Origin: Kitasatospora cinereorecta | Lineage (GTDB): Bacteria; Actinomycetota; Actinomycetes; Streptomycetales; Streptomycetaceae | Assembly (NCBI RefSeq): GCF_024172095.1 | Contig: NZ_JAMZDX010000002.1 | Coordinates: 806,001-870,000 of the forward strand | Length of the DNA: 64,000 nucleotides | Reading direction: 5' to 3' | Part shown: positions 51,266 through 59,052 of the stretch, piece after piece | Numbering within the stretch: position 1 is the stretch's first letter | Layout of the letters: every line of letters begins with the position of its first letter | Made by a program: the position numbers and the translations under genes | The notes under the pieces: model-generated | Seen by the model: only the letters and a program-made list of their open reading frames with translations | Databases searched by the model: none | Told to the model about the DNA's origin: nothing

Positions 51266-52057
51266 CGCCTTGAGGCCGTGGACGGCGGCGTACTCGGTGG
51301 CCAGCCAGGGCGCCAGTGCGTCCACCAGGACGGCGAGGACCTCCGGGTCGTCGGTGGGGTTGCGCGCGGTACGGGCGGCGAGGGCCATCGCGTCGGCCCG
51401 TTGCGGGTAGTAGCGGGCGAAGACCTCCACCGAGGTCTCCAGGTCGCTGGTCCACCCGCCCCACCGGGGCATCACCAGGGTCAGCCCGGTGCGGACCAGT
51501 CGGCGGCCCGCCGTCCGGGCCAGCCTCCGGCGGACGGCCGGGTCGAGGTCGCCGGCGCGCTCCCGCCAGCCCGGCAGCAGCAGCGCCAGGTCGCCGTTGG
51601 TCTCCCGGGCGAGCAGCGAGGTCGGCCGGTAGCGGGGGAGGTGCTCGGCCAGATCCTCGCCCAGCAGCGGGGTGCACAGACAGGCCACGAACCAGCCGAG
51701 GTCGTACCGCTCCCGCTCGCTCAGCAGCGTCGCGGTGTCGAAGAGCAGCACGCTGACTCCGTCGACCTGTGCGAACGAGCTGTCCAGCGCCGCCTCCAGG
51801 TCCCGCGCGTCCCGCCGGTCGGCGGGCGTGGGCGGGTGGTGCAGGGCCAGCAGCAGATCCAGGTCCGAGACGCCGGGGACGGCGGTGCCGCGCGGGATGC
51901 TGCCGTAGACGTACGCGCTGTGCAGCCGCTCGGGCCCGAAGCACGCCGCGATCCGCTCCCGGGCCGCGGCCACCACCGGCGCGTACGGCGGCCGGACGCG
52001 GGCGAGGGAGCCCTCACGGGCGATGCAACCGTCGGTGTCGAGACCCTGGGCGTTCAT
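51254..52057 (-). CDS. Nucleotidyltransferase-fold protein
   Basis: 267 residues from the ATG at 52057; a GTG at 52066 is also possible. The polymerase-beta-like site is YGSIPRGTAVPGVSDLDLLL (residues ~50-70), the GS(x10)DxD pattern of minimal and aminoglycoside-type nucleotidyltransferases. A helical C-terminal half follows. It may transfer a nucleotide to a small molecule or protein; resistance should not be assumed. Confidence 0.82.
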   Translation of the reverse strand: MNAQGLDTDGCIAREGSLARVRPPYAPVVAAARERIAACFGPERLHSAYVYGSIPRGTAVPGVSDLDLLLALHHPPTPADRRDARDLEAALDSSFAQVDGVSVLLFDTATLLSERERYDLGWFVACLCTPLLGEDLAEHLPRYRPTSLLARETNGDLALLLPGWRERAGDLDPAVRRRLARTAGRRLVRTGLTLVMPRWGGWTSDLETSVEVFARYYPQRADAMALAARTARNPTDDPEVLAVLVDALAPWLATEYAAVHGLKAPRP

Positions 52058-52121
52058 GACGGCCACTCTGCCCGCTCACCGGCGCCGCCCACCAGCGGGT
52101 TTGCGGCGGTGCGGAATCCGG

Positions 52122-52151
52122 TCGACCGGCGGTCGCCGCGCGGGTTAGCGT
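52122..52151 (+). promoter_or_regulatory. Predicted leaderless promoter of the RimJ/RimL-like gene
   Basis: TCGACC (52122-52127), 18-bp spacer, TAGCGT (52146-52151), ending 6 bp before the ATG at 52158. Confidence 0.45.
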
Positions 52152-52157
52152 CGGCGG

Positions 52158-52685
52158 ATGATCGAACTGCGAACCGAGCGGCTGCTGCTGCGACAGTGGC
52201 GGGAGACCGACCTGGAGCCCTGGGCGGCGATGAACGCCGACCCCGAGGTGCGGGAGTTCTTCCCCGAGGTGCTGACCGCCGAGCAGAGCGCCGCCTCGCT
52301 GGCGTACTTCCGGACCGAACTGGCCGAGCGCGGCTGGGGCTGGTGGGCCGTGGAGGCGGCGGCCACCGGGGAGTTCCTCGGCTTCGCCGGGCTGGACCCG
52401 GTGGACGAGGAGATGCCGTTCACCGGCGTGGAGATCGGCTGGCGGCTGGCCCGTCCGGCCTGGGGCCACGGCTACGCGAGCGAGGCGGCCCGCGCGGTGC
52501 TCGCCTTCGGCTTCGACACCCTGGACCTGTCGGAGATCCTGGCGATCACCGCGGCCGGCAACCTGCGCTCCCGGGCGGTGATGGAGCGGATCGGCATGAC
52601 CCGCGACCCGGCCGAGGACTTCGACGACCCGACCGTGCCCGAGGGTCCGCTGCGGGCCAGTGTGCTGTACCGCGTGCTGCGCTGA
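52158..52685 (+). CDS. GNAT-family N-acetyltransferase, RimJ/RimL type
   Basis: 175 residues. Begins with IELRTERLLLRQWRETD, typical of RimJ/RimL-like enzymes, and has the EIGWRLARPAWGHGYASEAARAVLAFGFD acetyl-CoA motif and RAVMERIGM near the end. It acetylates an amino group of a protein N-terminus or small molecule; target unknown. Convergent with the DUF1275 gene. Confidence 0.9.
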   Translation: MIELRTERLLLRQWRETDLEPWAAMNADPEVREFFPEVLTAEQSAASLAYFRTELAERGWGWWAVEAAATGEFLGFAGLDPVDEEMPFTGVEIGWRLARPAWGHGYASEAARAVLAFGFDTLDLSEILAITAAGNLRSRAVMERIGMTRDPAEDFDDPTVPEGPLRASVLYRVLR

Positions 52686-52699
52686 GACCGGTCTTCCCG

Positions 52700-53455
52700 T
52701 CAATGTCCCTCGGGGAGAGGGGAGTCGGGGGCCGGCCGGGGCGGTGGTGGCGGTGGGGAGGGGAGTGCCGCGCCGGCCGCGAGGAGGAGCAGCAGCACCG
52801 CCCCGCCGAGCGCCAGGTCCGAACGCCCGTGCAACTGGAGCAGGCCGCCGACCAGCGCCCCGGCGAACATCGCCAGCACCGACAGCACCCGGCGCACGCT
52901 CGCCGCACCGGGACGGTCCACCGCCAGGCCGGTCAGGGTGCGGGTGAGCACGGTGGTGGTGAGGTCGGGGACGCCGAGCCGGTGCACCACGGCGTTCTGC
53001 AGTCCCATGCCGAGGGCGAGCAGGGCGATCCGCGGGTACACCGAGGCGCCCGCCAACCCCGCCACCAGGGCCGCCGCCACCAGGACGGCATGGCCCGCGA
53101 TCAGCACCGGGAAGACCGTCGCGGGAGCGGTGCGCGGGGCGACGCGGCCGCCCACCACCCCGCCGGCCAGGAAGGCGCCGAGGGCGAGCAGCGACGCCGG
53201 TGCGGACAGGCTGCGGTCGCCGGCCAGCGCGAAGCCGAGGAAGACCACGTTGCCGGTCATGTTGGCGACGAACACCCGGCCGAGGCCAAGGAAGCTCACC
53301 GCGTCCACCAGCCCGGTGACGAAGGTGAGCCCGAGCAGCAGCGGGGCGAGCGCGCCGAAGCCTCCGGCCGGCCGGTCGGGGAACAGCCGCTCGCCGCCCC
53401 GCTCCAGCAGCCGCCGCAGCGGGCGGCGTGGAGAACGGCGGGGCGGATCGGTCAC
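52700..53455 (-). CDS. DUF1275 (YoaK-family) membrane protein
   Basis: 251 residues with six to seven membrane helices. Family signature: GLTFVTGLVDAVSFLGLGRVFVANMTGNVVFLGFALAG and GMGLQNAVVHRLGVPDLTTTVLTRTLTGL. Function unknown in the family. The GTG start at 53455 overlaps the TDT gene stop by 4 bp (GTGA), so both are translated together. The C-terminus is Pro-rich. Confidence 0.9.
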   Translation of the reverse strand: MTDPPRRSPRRPLRRLLERGGERLFPDRPAGGFGALAPLLLGLTFVTGLVDAVSFLGLGRVFVANMTGNVVFLGFALAGDRSLSAPASLLALGAFLAGGVVGGRVAPRTAPATVFPVLIAGHAVLVAAALVAGLAGASVYPRIALLALGMGLQNAVVHRLGVPDLTTTVLTRTLTGLAVDRPGAASVRRVLSVLAMFAGALVGGLLQLHGRSDLALGGAVLLLLLAAGAALPSPPPPPPRPAPDSPLPEGH

Positions 53456-54414
53456 GGGGCGGAGCGGTCGGGGTCGGGGCGGCGGGCGTTCAGCACGGTG
53501 GCGGCGAAGGTGACCGCGGTCAGCAGCCAGGCGCCGACGGCGATCCACAGCACCACCCGGCCCAGCGTGGTCAGCCAGGCCACGTGGGTGGCGGTCGAGG
53601 TGGAGAGGGAGGCGGTCGCGGTCATGCCGAGCGGGAAGACGGTGGACCAGCGGCGGATGTCGTAGTGCATCCGGGGCCGCAGCAGTTCGGCGGCCAGCAG
53701 CACCGTGCACCAGGCCAGGTCGAGGAAGAGCAGGACCAGGGTGGTGATGCGCAGCGCCTGGTGGAAGTCGCCGGTCCACTGCGGCGAGGCGGCCAGCTTG
53801 GACGCCGCCAGCGCCGAGATCGCCAGCGCGCCGCCGGCCACCCACTGGTCGCCCGCACCGATGACCACCTGGCGCAGGTCGAAGTGGGCGAGGGCGAACA
53901 GGTAGAGCACCAGGCCGAGGCAGAACAGCGCCAGCGCCGCCGGGTCCAGCCACTCGGCCTCGCCCGCGCGGGCCAGCGAGCCGGCCAGCACCGCCAGGCC
54001 CTGGGTGGCGACGCAGACCAGGAATACTGCGCCGGGCATCCGGGTGTGCAGTCGGCGGACCACCGGGACCAGTAGGAACGGCCACAGTGCGGCGGCCAGG
54101 GCCAGCAGCGCCTCGGCGGCGGTCAGCCGGCCGAAGGCGACCAGCCGGGCGCCCAGGACGGTGGTGGCCGCCACGCCGGTGAGCGCCGGCGGGGTGTCGG
54201 CCTCCGCGGTCCAGCGCGAGCGGTCGAACAGCAGGCGTCGGACGAAGTCGGCCGCCAGCAGGACCCAGACCAGCGCGGCCAGGGCGAAGGCGGCGAGCGA
54301 CAGGACGTGGCGGTGGACCAGCTCCAGGCCGACCGAGAGGATGCCGGTCGCCATCACCGCCGACCCGGCGGCGGGCGGGAGCTCGGCCCACCAGCGGGCC
54401 GCCTGACGCTTCAT
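53452..54414 (-). CDS. TDT-family transporter (tellurite-resistance/dicarboxylate transporter type)
   Basis: 320 residues from the ATG at 54414; an ATG at 54438 would add eight residues. About nine to ten membrane helices. It has the SLAC1/TehA-like layout, with a first helix PPAAGSAVMATGILSVGL and the WSTVFPLGMTATA motif in a late helix. Solutes of the family include C4-dicarboxylates, anions and tellurite; no substrate is inferred. Located downstream of the MarR gene. Confidence 0.85.
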   Translation of the reverse strand: MKRQAARWWAELPPAAGSAVMATGILSVGLELVHRHVLSLAAFALAALVWVLLAADFVRRLLFDRSRWTAEADTPPALTGVAATTVLGARLVAFGRLTAAEALLALAAALWPFLLVPVVRRLHTRMPGAVFLVCVATQGLAVLAGSLARAGEAEWLDPAALALFCLGLVLYLFALAHFDLRQVVIGAGDQWVAGGALAISALAASKLAASPQWTGDFHQALRITTLVLLFLDLAWCTVLLAAELLRPRMHYDIRRWSTVFPLGMTATASLSTSTATHVAWLTTLGRVVLWIAVGAWLLTAVTFAATVLNARRPDPDRSAP

Positions 54415-54470
54415 GGGCTCATCGGACCCCGAGGGCACGCGGGCCGCAACCGGGTGGCGGGCCCGGCGGG

Positions 54471-54531
54471 CCGCCCGGTGCCGGTCGGGTCGGGCAGCCC
54501 GGGTGGCCGGGTCCGCCCGGTGCCGGTCGGG
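54471..54531. repeat. 19-bp direct repeat
   Basis: CCGCCCGGTGCCGGTCGGG occurs at 54471-54489 and 54513-54531, both in the gap between the TDT and MarR genes. Possible regulatory sites or a local duplication; base composition is extreme. Confidence 0.6.
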
Positions 54532-54535
54532 CCGG

Positions 54536-54988
54536 TCAGCCGTGCGGCCAGGGCCGGCCGGTGAGGTCCTCGATGTCGCCGTTCAGCCGCCGGAGGTAGC
54601 TGCCGAAGGCGGCGACGTCCTCCGGCGCCCAGCCGGCCATGGCACGGTCGAGGCCGGCGACGATCTCGGCGCGGGCCTCGTCCAGACGGCGGGCGCCGTC
54701 CTCGGTGATCCTCAGCTTGCGGGCGAGGCCGCCCTTCTCGTCCGGGATCCGCTCGGCGAGTCCGCAGCGCAGCAGTGCGGCGGTCTGCCGGTTCAGGGTC
54801 GCGGCGTCCAGGCCGAACGCGTCGCTCAGCTGACCGACCGACATCGGGCCCTCCGCCTGCAGCCGACTGAGCACCAGGTGGTCGCCGTGGTCGAGCCGGG
54901 CCCCGGAGTGCCGGGGCCGGCCGGTCTGATGGATGTGCCGGCCGAGCAGTATGGTCTCGTACTCGATCACGGCCGTCGGCCGGTCCAT
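54536..54988 (-). CDS. MarR-family transcriptional regulator
   Basis: 150 residues from an ATG preceded by GGGAGG. Winged HTH: GDHLVLSRLQAEGPMSVGQLSDAFGLDAATLNRQTAALLRCGLAERIPDEKGGLARKLRITEDG, the MarR pattern of a recognition helix plus a basic wing. It probably controls the TDT/DUF1275 pair downstream on the same strand. Confidence 0.9.
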   Translation of the reverse strand: MDRPTAVIEYETILLGRHIHQTGRPRHSGARLDHGDHLVLSRLQAEGPMSVGQLSDAFGLDAATLNRQTAALLRCGLAERIPDEKGGLARKLRITEDGARRLDEARAEIVAGLDRAMAGWAPEDVAAFGSYLRRLNGDIEDLTGRPWPHG

Positions 54989-55098
54989 GGCGCCTCCCGA
55001 GCTCCACCGGCGCCCGTTGCCGCGCCGCCGGTGCCCGTCAGTATGAGCAGTCCGGCGGGGTACGGCCTGTCGACCCGCAGCGCCCGCCGGGCCGGGGA

Positions 55099-56382
55099 TC
55101 ATCCGGCGGGCCTGCCGTTGTGCTGCCGCCAGACCGGCGAGGAGGCGATGGCGGTCAGCTGGTCCATGGTCAGGGCCGGGGTGGCGCGGTCCGCCTCGGT
55201 CTCGGACTTCCCGTGCGGGGCCGGGGTGTTGAACGCCGCCGCGACCACCCGGGTGCCGTCCGGCTGCAGCACTTCGGCCGACCAGCGGACCACACCGCCG
55301 CCGACGCTCCGGTCGACCAGCAGCCGACTGCCGTCGGGCAGGGGCGTCGCGTCGACGTACCGCCGGTCGGGTGTACCGGTCGGCTGCTTCGTCACCAGGA
55401 GCTGGACCTCCGACCGGCCCTGGCCGTCGTCCACGTCGAACACGGCCAGGCCGGTCTGCGAGGTGGCGTCGAGCTCGGTGAGGCCGGCGGGCAGCAGCCC
55501 GGCCGCCACCGTCAGGACCTCGCTCCCGGGCGGCTGGGCGTCCGGACGCTGCGCGAGGGGGAGGGGCCGGGCGACCCGGGCCAGCAACGGCTGCCAGGAC
55601 GGGTCCGTGAGCAGCGCGGTCAGCCGGTCGAAGTCCAGTGGGGGCTCGGGGCGGGTGATCGGGGCGTCCTTGCTCCGGGCGGAGTTCGACTCCGTGAAGA
55701 ACAGGTGGAGCCCGTCGGGGCCGTAGAGGTGGGCGTCCCAGGACTTGGTCAGGACGCGCTTGTCCGGGTACTCGTAGCCCTTGAGCAGGACCAGGGTCGA
55801 GCCGTCCGGCTGCCGGATGCTGGTGCAGCCGTCGTTCGGGACCAGCGCCGGGTCCGGGCAGACCAGGTCGCTCGGCTGGGTGTCGCCGTCGGGCCGCCGC
55901 TCGACCTCGACGGCGAACGCGGCCTTGCCGTGGCCGTCGTCGAGCACCCCGTCCGCGTAGAGCTGCGAACTCGCGTCCGAACCGACGCCCTTCGGCGGCC
56001 TGACCGGGTTGACGGTCGCGTGCGGGCCCAGCAGGCGGCCGAGGTTGTCGACGACCTCCTGCAGTGTGGTGTTCGGCGGCTTCGACACCGACGGCGACGG
56101 GGGCGCCGAGACGGTGGCCGAAGCCGGCGCCCCGTCCACCGAGGCCACCGGGCGGGCCGGCCCGCGCAGACCGCTCGCGAACACCCCGCCCACGCCGATC
56201 ACCGCGAGCGCGGTCACACTGCCGGCCACCGCAGCCGCCCGGCGCCGGCGCAGCGCCCGTCCCTGCACCATCACCTCCTCCAGCCGCGGTCCGGCGGCCG
56301 GCCGGAACTCCTCGGCGACCACCGAGAAGGCGTCACCGACCGTCTCCTCGAACGACGGGACCCACTGATCCTCATCTGCCAC
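55099..56382 (-). CDS. Membrane-anchored partner of a SigE-family sigma factor
   Basis: 427 residues. A short cytoplasmic N-terminus (~50 residues) with helix-forming VGDAFSVVAEEFRP, one membrane helix at ~50-72, then a large extracytoplasmic domain with conserved-looking tryptophans and few cysteines. Genes of this form commonly follow SigE-family ECF sigma factors in streptomycetes and may act as atypical anti-sigma or signal-sensing proteins. No zinc (ZAS) motif is seen. 78 bp after the sigma gene. Confidence 0.72.
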   Translation of the reverse strand: MADEDQWVPSFEETVGDAFSVVAEEFRPAAGPRLEEVMVQGRALRRRRAAAVAGSVTALAVIGVGGVFASGLRGPARPVASVDGAPASATVSAPPSPSVSKPPNTTLQEVVDNLGRLLGPHATVNPVRPPKGVGSDASSQLYADGVLDDGHGKAAFAVEVERRPDGDTQPSDLVCPDPALVPNDGCTSIRQPDGSTLVLLKGYEYPDKRVLTKSWDAHLYGPDGLHLFFTESNSARSKDAPITRPEPPLDFDRLTALLTDPSWQPLLARVARPLPLAQRPDAQPPGSEVLTVAAGLLPAGLTELDATSQTGLAVFDVDDGQGRSEVQLLVTKQPTGTPDRRYVDATPLPDGSRLLVDRSVGGGVVRWSAEVLQPDGTRVVAAAFNTPAPHGKSETEADRATPALTMDQLTAIASSPVWRQHNGRPAG

Positions 56383-56460
56383 GGCGCATACCGCCTTCCA
56401 GCCCCTCAGTAGTGAACGGTGAACTCATGCCGGTGAACTCATGCCAAAGGTGAATCCGGC

Positions 56461-57012
56461 TCAGCGGGCGACCAGTTCGCTCAGCCGGTCGCCGAGCAGG
56501 GCGCGCATCCGGCCGAGCGCCCGGTAGCTGCGGGTCCGGACCGAGGTCGAACTCGCCCGCATGATCTCGGCGGTCTCCTCGATGCTGCGGTCCTCCCAGT
56601 ACCGCAGCACCAGCACCGCCCGGTCGCGGTCCGACAGCTGCGCCAGACCGCGGAGCAGCACCACCCGCAGATCGCTGTCGTCCGCCGGATCGGCCGCCAG
56701 GTCGGGGAGTTCGCCGATCGGGCGCTCGGTGCTGCTGCGGCGGCGCCGGTGGGTCAGGAACTGGCGGACCAGCACGCTGTGCGCGTACGCCGACGGATTG
56801 GCGATCCGGCGCCCACCCGCGATTCCCAGCCACGTGGTGCGGCTCCAGACCGCGTACATCCGAACCAGCGCCTCCTGCACCAGGTCCTCGGCGAGATGGG
56901 TGTCGCCGCTGGTCAGCAGGCACGCCGAGCGGTAGAGATGGCCGTACCGCGCCGCTGCGAACTCCTGGAACCCGTCCTCCTCGGCCTGGCGTACGGCACT
57001 CCTGCGACTCAT
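56461..57012 (-). CDS. SigE-family ECF RNA polymerase sigma factor
   Basis: 183 residues. The ATG at 57012 is chosen because AGGGG precedes it by 6 bp; ATG 57018 and GTG 57033 are in frame. Region 2 (FAAARYGHLYRSACLLTSGDTHLAEDLVQEALVRMYAVW) and region 4 (LSDRDRAVLVLRYWEDRSIEETAEIMRASSTSVRTRSYRALGRMRALL) are present. It is the SigE subgroup by the SACLLTSGD block. Partnered with the membrane protein downstream. Confidence 0.9.
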   Translation of the reverse strand: MSRRSAVRQAEEDGFQEFAAARYGHLYRSACLLTSGDTHLAEDLVQEALVRMYAVWSRTTWLGIAGGRRIANPSAYAHSVLVRQFLTHRRRRSSTERPIGELPDLAADPADDSDLRVVLLRGLAQLSDRDRAVLVLRYWEDRSIEETAEIMRASSTSVRTRSYRALGRMRALLGDRLSELVAR

Positions 57013-57080
57013 CGTCATCCCCTGGATCGACACCCCGACAGGTCAATGACGTGGCGTAGGGGCGGCGGTGTTACAGATGA

Positions 57081-57100
57081 TCTCCGAGGAATTTCGGAGA
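57081..57100. repeat. Inverted repeat between PH-domain and sigma-factor genes
   Basis: TCTCCGA-GGAATT-TCGGAGA, 7-bp perfect arms. It is 28 bp downstream of the PH-domain stop and 69 bp upstream of the sigma start, so it may be a terminator of one or an operator of the other. Confidence 0.5.
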
Positions 57101-57128
57101 CCGGGCCATCGGCGCGCCCGTGAGGTGG

Positions 57129-57698
57129 TCAGACGGTGCCGGGCCGGGCGTCGTCCAAGCCGTGGGCGCGCAGCACCTGTTCGGCGTACGCGGGCTCCTC
57201 GAGCGGTATGCCGTGGGCGGCGAGCAGTGCGAACAGGTCGGCGAGCGCGCGCGGTTCACCGCCGCGGGGGCGGCCGCCCGGGGCGGTGACCAGGGTGCCG
57301 AGCGCCGGGCCGCACCAGCGGGCGCCGTCGCCGGACGGCCGCCGGGGGGTGCGGGTGCGCAGGCGGAGCGAGAGCAGCGGCCGATCGTCCGAGTCCTCCC
57401 AGAACACCATCGCCAACCCCCGCACGGCGGACCACGGGTAGCGGCGGGGGAGCCCCGCCCGCCACAGCGTGACGCCGTGCTCGTCGGCGCGCAGGAGGTA
57501 GCCGTGCGGGACCGCCAGCACGGCCGCGGCGACGGTGGCGGCCAGCGCCAGCAGGCCCGGGACGACGCCGGTGACCACGCCGGTGCCGGTGAGCAGAACC
57601 ACCGTCAGGAGGCCCAGGACGGAGCCGATCGGGAGGCCTGCGGCGCGCCACAGGAAGGCCAGTCGGACGGTGGTTGCGGGTGTCGGCGTGCCGGGCAT
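57129..57698 (-). CDS. PH-domain membrane protein
   Basis: 189 residues from an ATG with GAGGGGA upstream. Two membrane helices in the first ~70 residues, then a PH-like region (DEHGVTLWRAGLPRRYPWSAVRGLAMVFWEDSDDRPLLSLRLR). Function unknown. Divergent from the small secreted protein gene across 138 bp. Confidence 0.78.
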   Translation of the reverse strand: MPGTPTPATTVRLAFLWRAAGLPIGSVLGLLTVVLLTGTGVVTGVVPGLLALAATVAAAVLAVPHGYLLRADEHGVTLWRAGLPRRYPWSAVRGLAMVFWEDSDDRPLLSLRLRTRTPRRPSGDGARWCGPALGTLVTAPGGRPRGGEPRALADLFALLAAHGIPLEEPAYAEQVLRAHGLDDARPGTV

Positions 57699-57785
57699 GG
57701 CTGCTTCCCCTCGTCGGACGGACGGCCGTTCGGCTCGATCCGACCGTTCGTGACGGACTGTGTCCATGATGTTGCGGACATGACA

Positions 57786-57791
57786 TATGAT
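57786..57791 (+). promoter_or_regulatory. -10 element upstream of the small secreted protein gene
   Basis: TATGAT stands in an AT-richer patch, 45 bp before the ATG at 57837. A matching -35 box is weak. Confidence 0.35.
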
Positions 57792-57836
57792 GCCCGCGTC
57801 AGCTCGTTCCACCCTTGTTCAAAGGAGAACTGTGTC

Positions 57837-58241
57837 ATGACTTCGCGTATCGCAGGTCTGGTGGTTGCGGCGGCAGGGATTCTGGGGGCGACCATCGCGC
57901 CCGCCTCGGCGGCGCCCGCCGCGCCGACGGTGGTCGGCCCGGTCTGCCTCGCCATGGTGAACCATCCCTGTGCCTGGCAGAGTCGAACGCCGGGCGGCGT
58001 CGTGGGCGGCGGCCTGATCGACGCCACCGGGCCGAACCAGCAGCTGCAGCTCAAGGTCGAGGTGCGGATCCAGCGTGCCTGGGGCAGCCCGTGGGAGACG
58101 GTCGCCTCGGTGGCCAGCATCCGCACCGGGTCGATCCGGCTCACCACCCCGGCGGTGAACACCGACTACCGCACCATCGTGTGCGTCACCGGCGGCCCGG
58201 CCGCCTCCACCGAGCCGCCGATCACCACCTGCACCGTCTGA
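57837..58241 (+). CDS. Small secreted protein
   Basis: 134 residues from ATG, with AAAGGAG about 9 bp upstream. A typical signal peptide with an Ala-rich hydrophobic core and a cleavage site near APASA (residues ~19-24). The mature part has four cysteines and strand-rich sequence (QLQLKVEVRIQRAW, IRLTTPAVNTDYRTIVCVTG). I do not recognise the family. A terminator follows directly. Confidence 0.78.
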   Translation: MTSRIAGLVVAAAGILGATIAPASAAPAAPTVVGPVCLAMVNHPCAWQSRTPGGVVGGGLIDATGPNQQLQLKVEVRIQRAWGSPWETVASVASIRTGSIRLTTPAVNTDYRTIVCVTGGPAASTEPPITTCTV

Positions 58242-58257
58242 TCGGACCTCACGTCGG

Positions 58258-58283
58258 CCGGCCGCGGGCGCGCCCGCGGCCGG
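58258..58283 (+). terminator. GC-rich hairpin terminator
   Basis: A 13-bp perfect inverted repeat (58258-58270 with 58271-58283) begins 17 bp after the stop codon of the small secreted protein. Confidence 0.75.
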
Positions 58284-58338
58284 TCCCGCAGTGGCGAAAC
58301 CGTGGCGCGCGGACGGCGCCGATTGGTGGGATGGGGGC

Positions 58339-58863
58339 ATGAACACCTCTCCTGCCGGGATGGCCGAGGTCGCCCTGCGCGTGCACGTCCGGGATCTGAC
58401 ACCGGCCGACCTGGCCGCCTGTGGCTGGGCCGGCTCCGCCACTCATCTGCGCCAGGTGGCCGTGGAGTTGGGGCGGGCGGCGGTCGGCCACGTGGACTAT
58501 CTCGCGGTCTGCACGGCGGTCGACCTGCCGGTCGCGATCGGCGGCGTCGACTACCGGGCCGCGCCCGGCGCCGGCGTGCTGTGGCAGCTCGCGGTGGTGC
58601 CCGCCCTCCAGTCCTGCGGCCTGGGCACCCTGCTCATCCGGGCCGCCGAGCAGCGGATCCGGGCGCGCGGCCTGCGGCGGGCCGAACTCGCCGTGGAGGA
58701 GGGCAACCCCCGCGCCCGGGCGCTGTACGAGCGGCTCGGCTACGCCGCCTTCGACCGGCGGCCCGAGGCCTGGGACGAGGAGGCGCCGGACGGCTCGGTC
58801 CGCCGCTACGAGACCGTCTGCGTGCTGATGCGCAAGGAGCTGCCAGTCGGGGCAGTGCATTGA
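58339..58863 (+). CDS. GNAT-family N-acetyltransferase
   Basis: 174 residues from the ATG at 58339 (GGGG upstream); an in-frame ATG at 58291 lacks a site. Motif A LWQLAVVPALQSCGLGTLLIRAAEQRIRARG with the acetyl-CoA loop, and ALYERLGYAAF as motif B. Target unknown. A 16-bp palindrome follows its stop immediately. Confidence 0.87.
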   Translation: MNTSPAGMAEVALRVHVRDLTPADLAACGWAGSATHLRQVAVELGRAAVGHVDYLAVCTAVDLPVAIGGVDYRAAPGAGVLWQLAVVPALQSCGLGTLLIRAAEQRIRARGLRRAELAVEEGNPRARALYERLGYAAFDRRPEAWDEEAPDGSVRRYETVCVLMRKELPVGAVH

Positions 58864-58879
58864 TACTGACCGGTCAGTA
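58864..58879. promoter_or_regulatory. Perfect 16-bp palindrome, probable operator
   Basis: TACTGACCGGTCAGTA is perfectly symmetric and has the size and central CCGG of many TetR-family operators. It lies 173 bp upstream of the secreted hydrolase. No TetR gene is adjacent. Confidence 0.6.
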
Positions 58880-58967
58880 ATTCGGTCCGAACTCTTGACT
58901 CCCCCTTTGCCGCTCGCGATTCTCGGGTGGATCCCGCACGACCCACCCCGGCACGCACCCAGCGGGC

Positions 58968-59020
58968 ACCCCCGCGGGAACCCCAGCACCAGCCCCAGCA
59001 CTTGCCCCAGCACCCACCCC
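58968..59020. repeat. C-rich CCCCAGCA-type repeats in an upstream region
   Basis: Four to five imperfect repeats of CCCCAGCAC/CACCAGC lie before the hydrolase start. Low-complexity; no coding frame is convincing. Confidence 0.5.
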
Positions 59021-59052
59021 CACCCGCCTCCCGACACGCAGAGGTGTGATCA

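Noticed and set aside
51254..52057. Aminoglycoside resistance adenylyltransferase
   Set aside because: Only the general nucleotidyltransferase motif is present; nothing specific to aminoglycoside enzymes can be supported.
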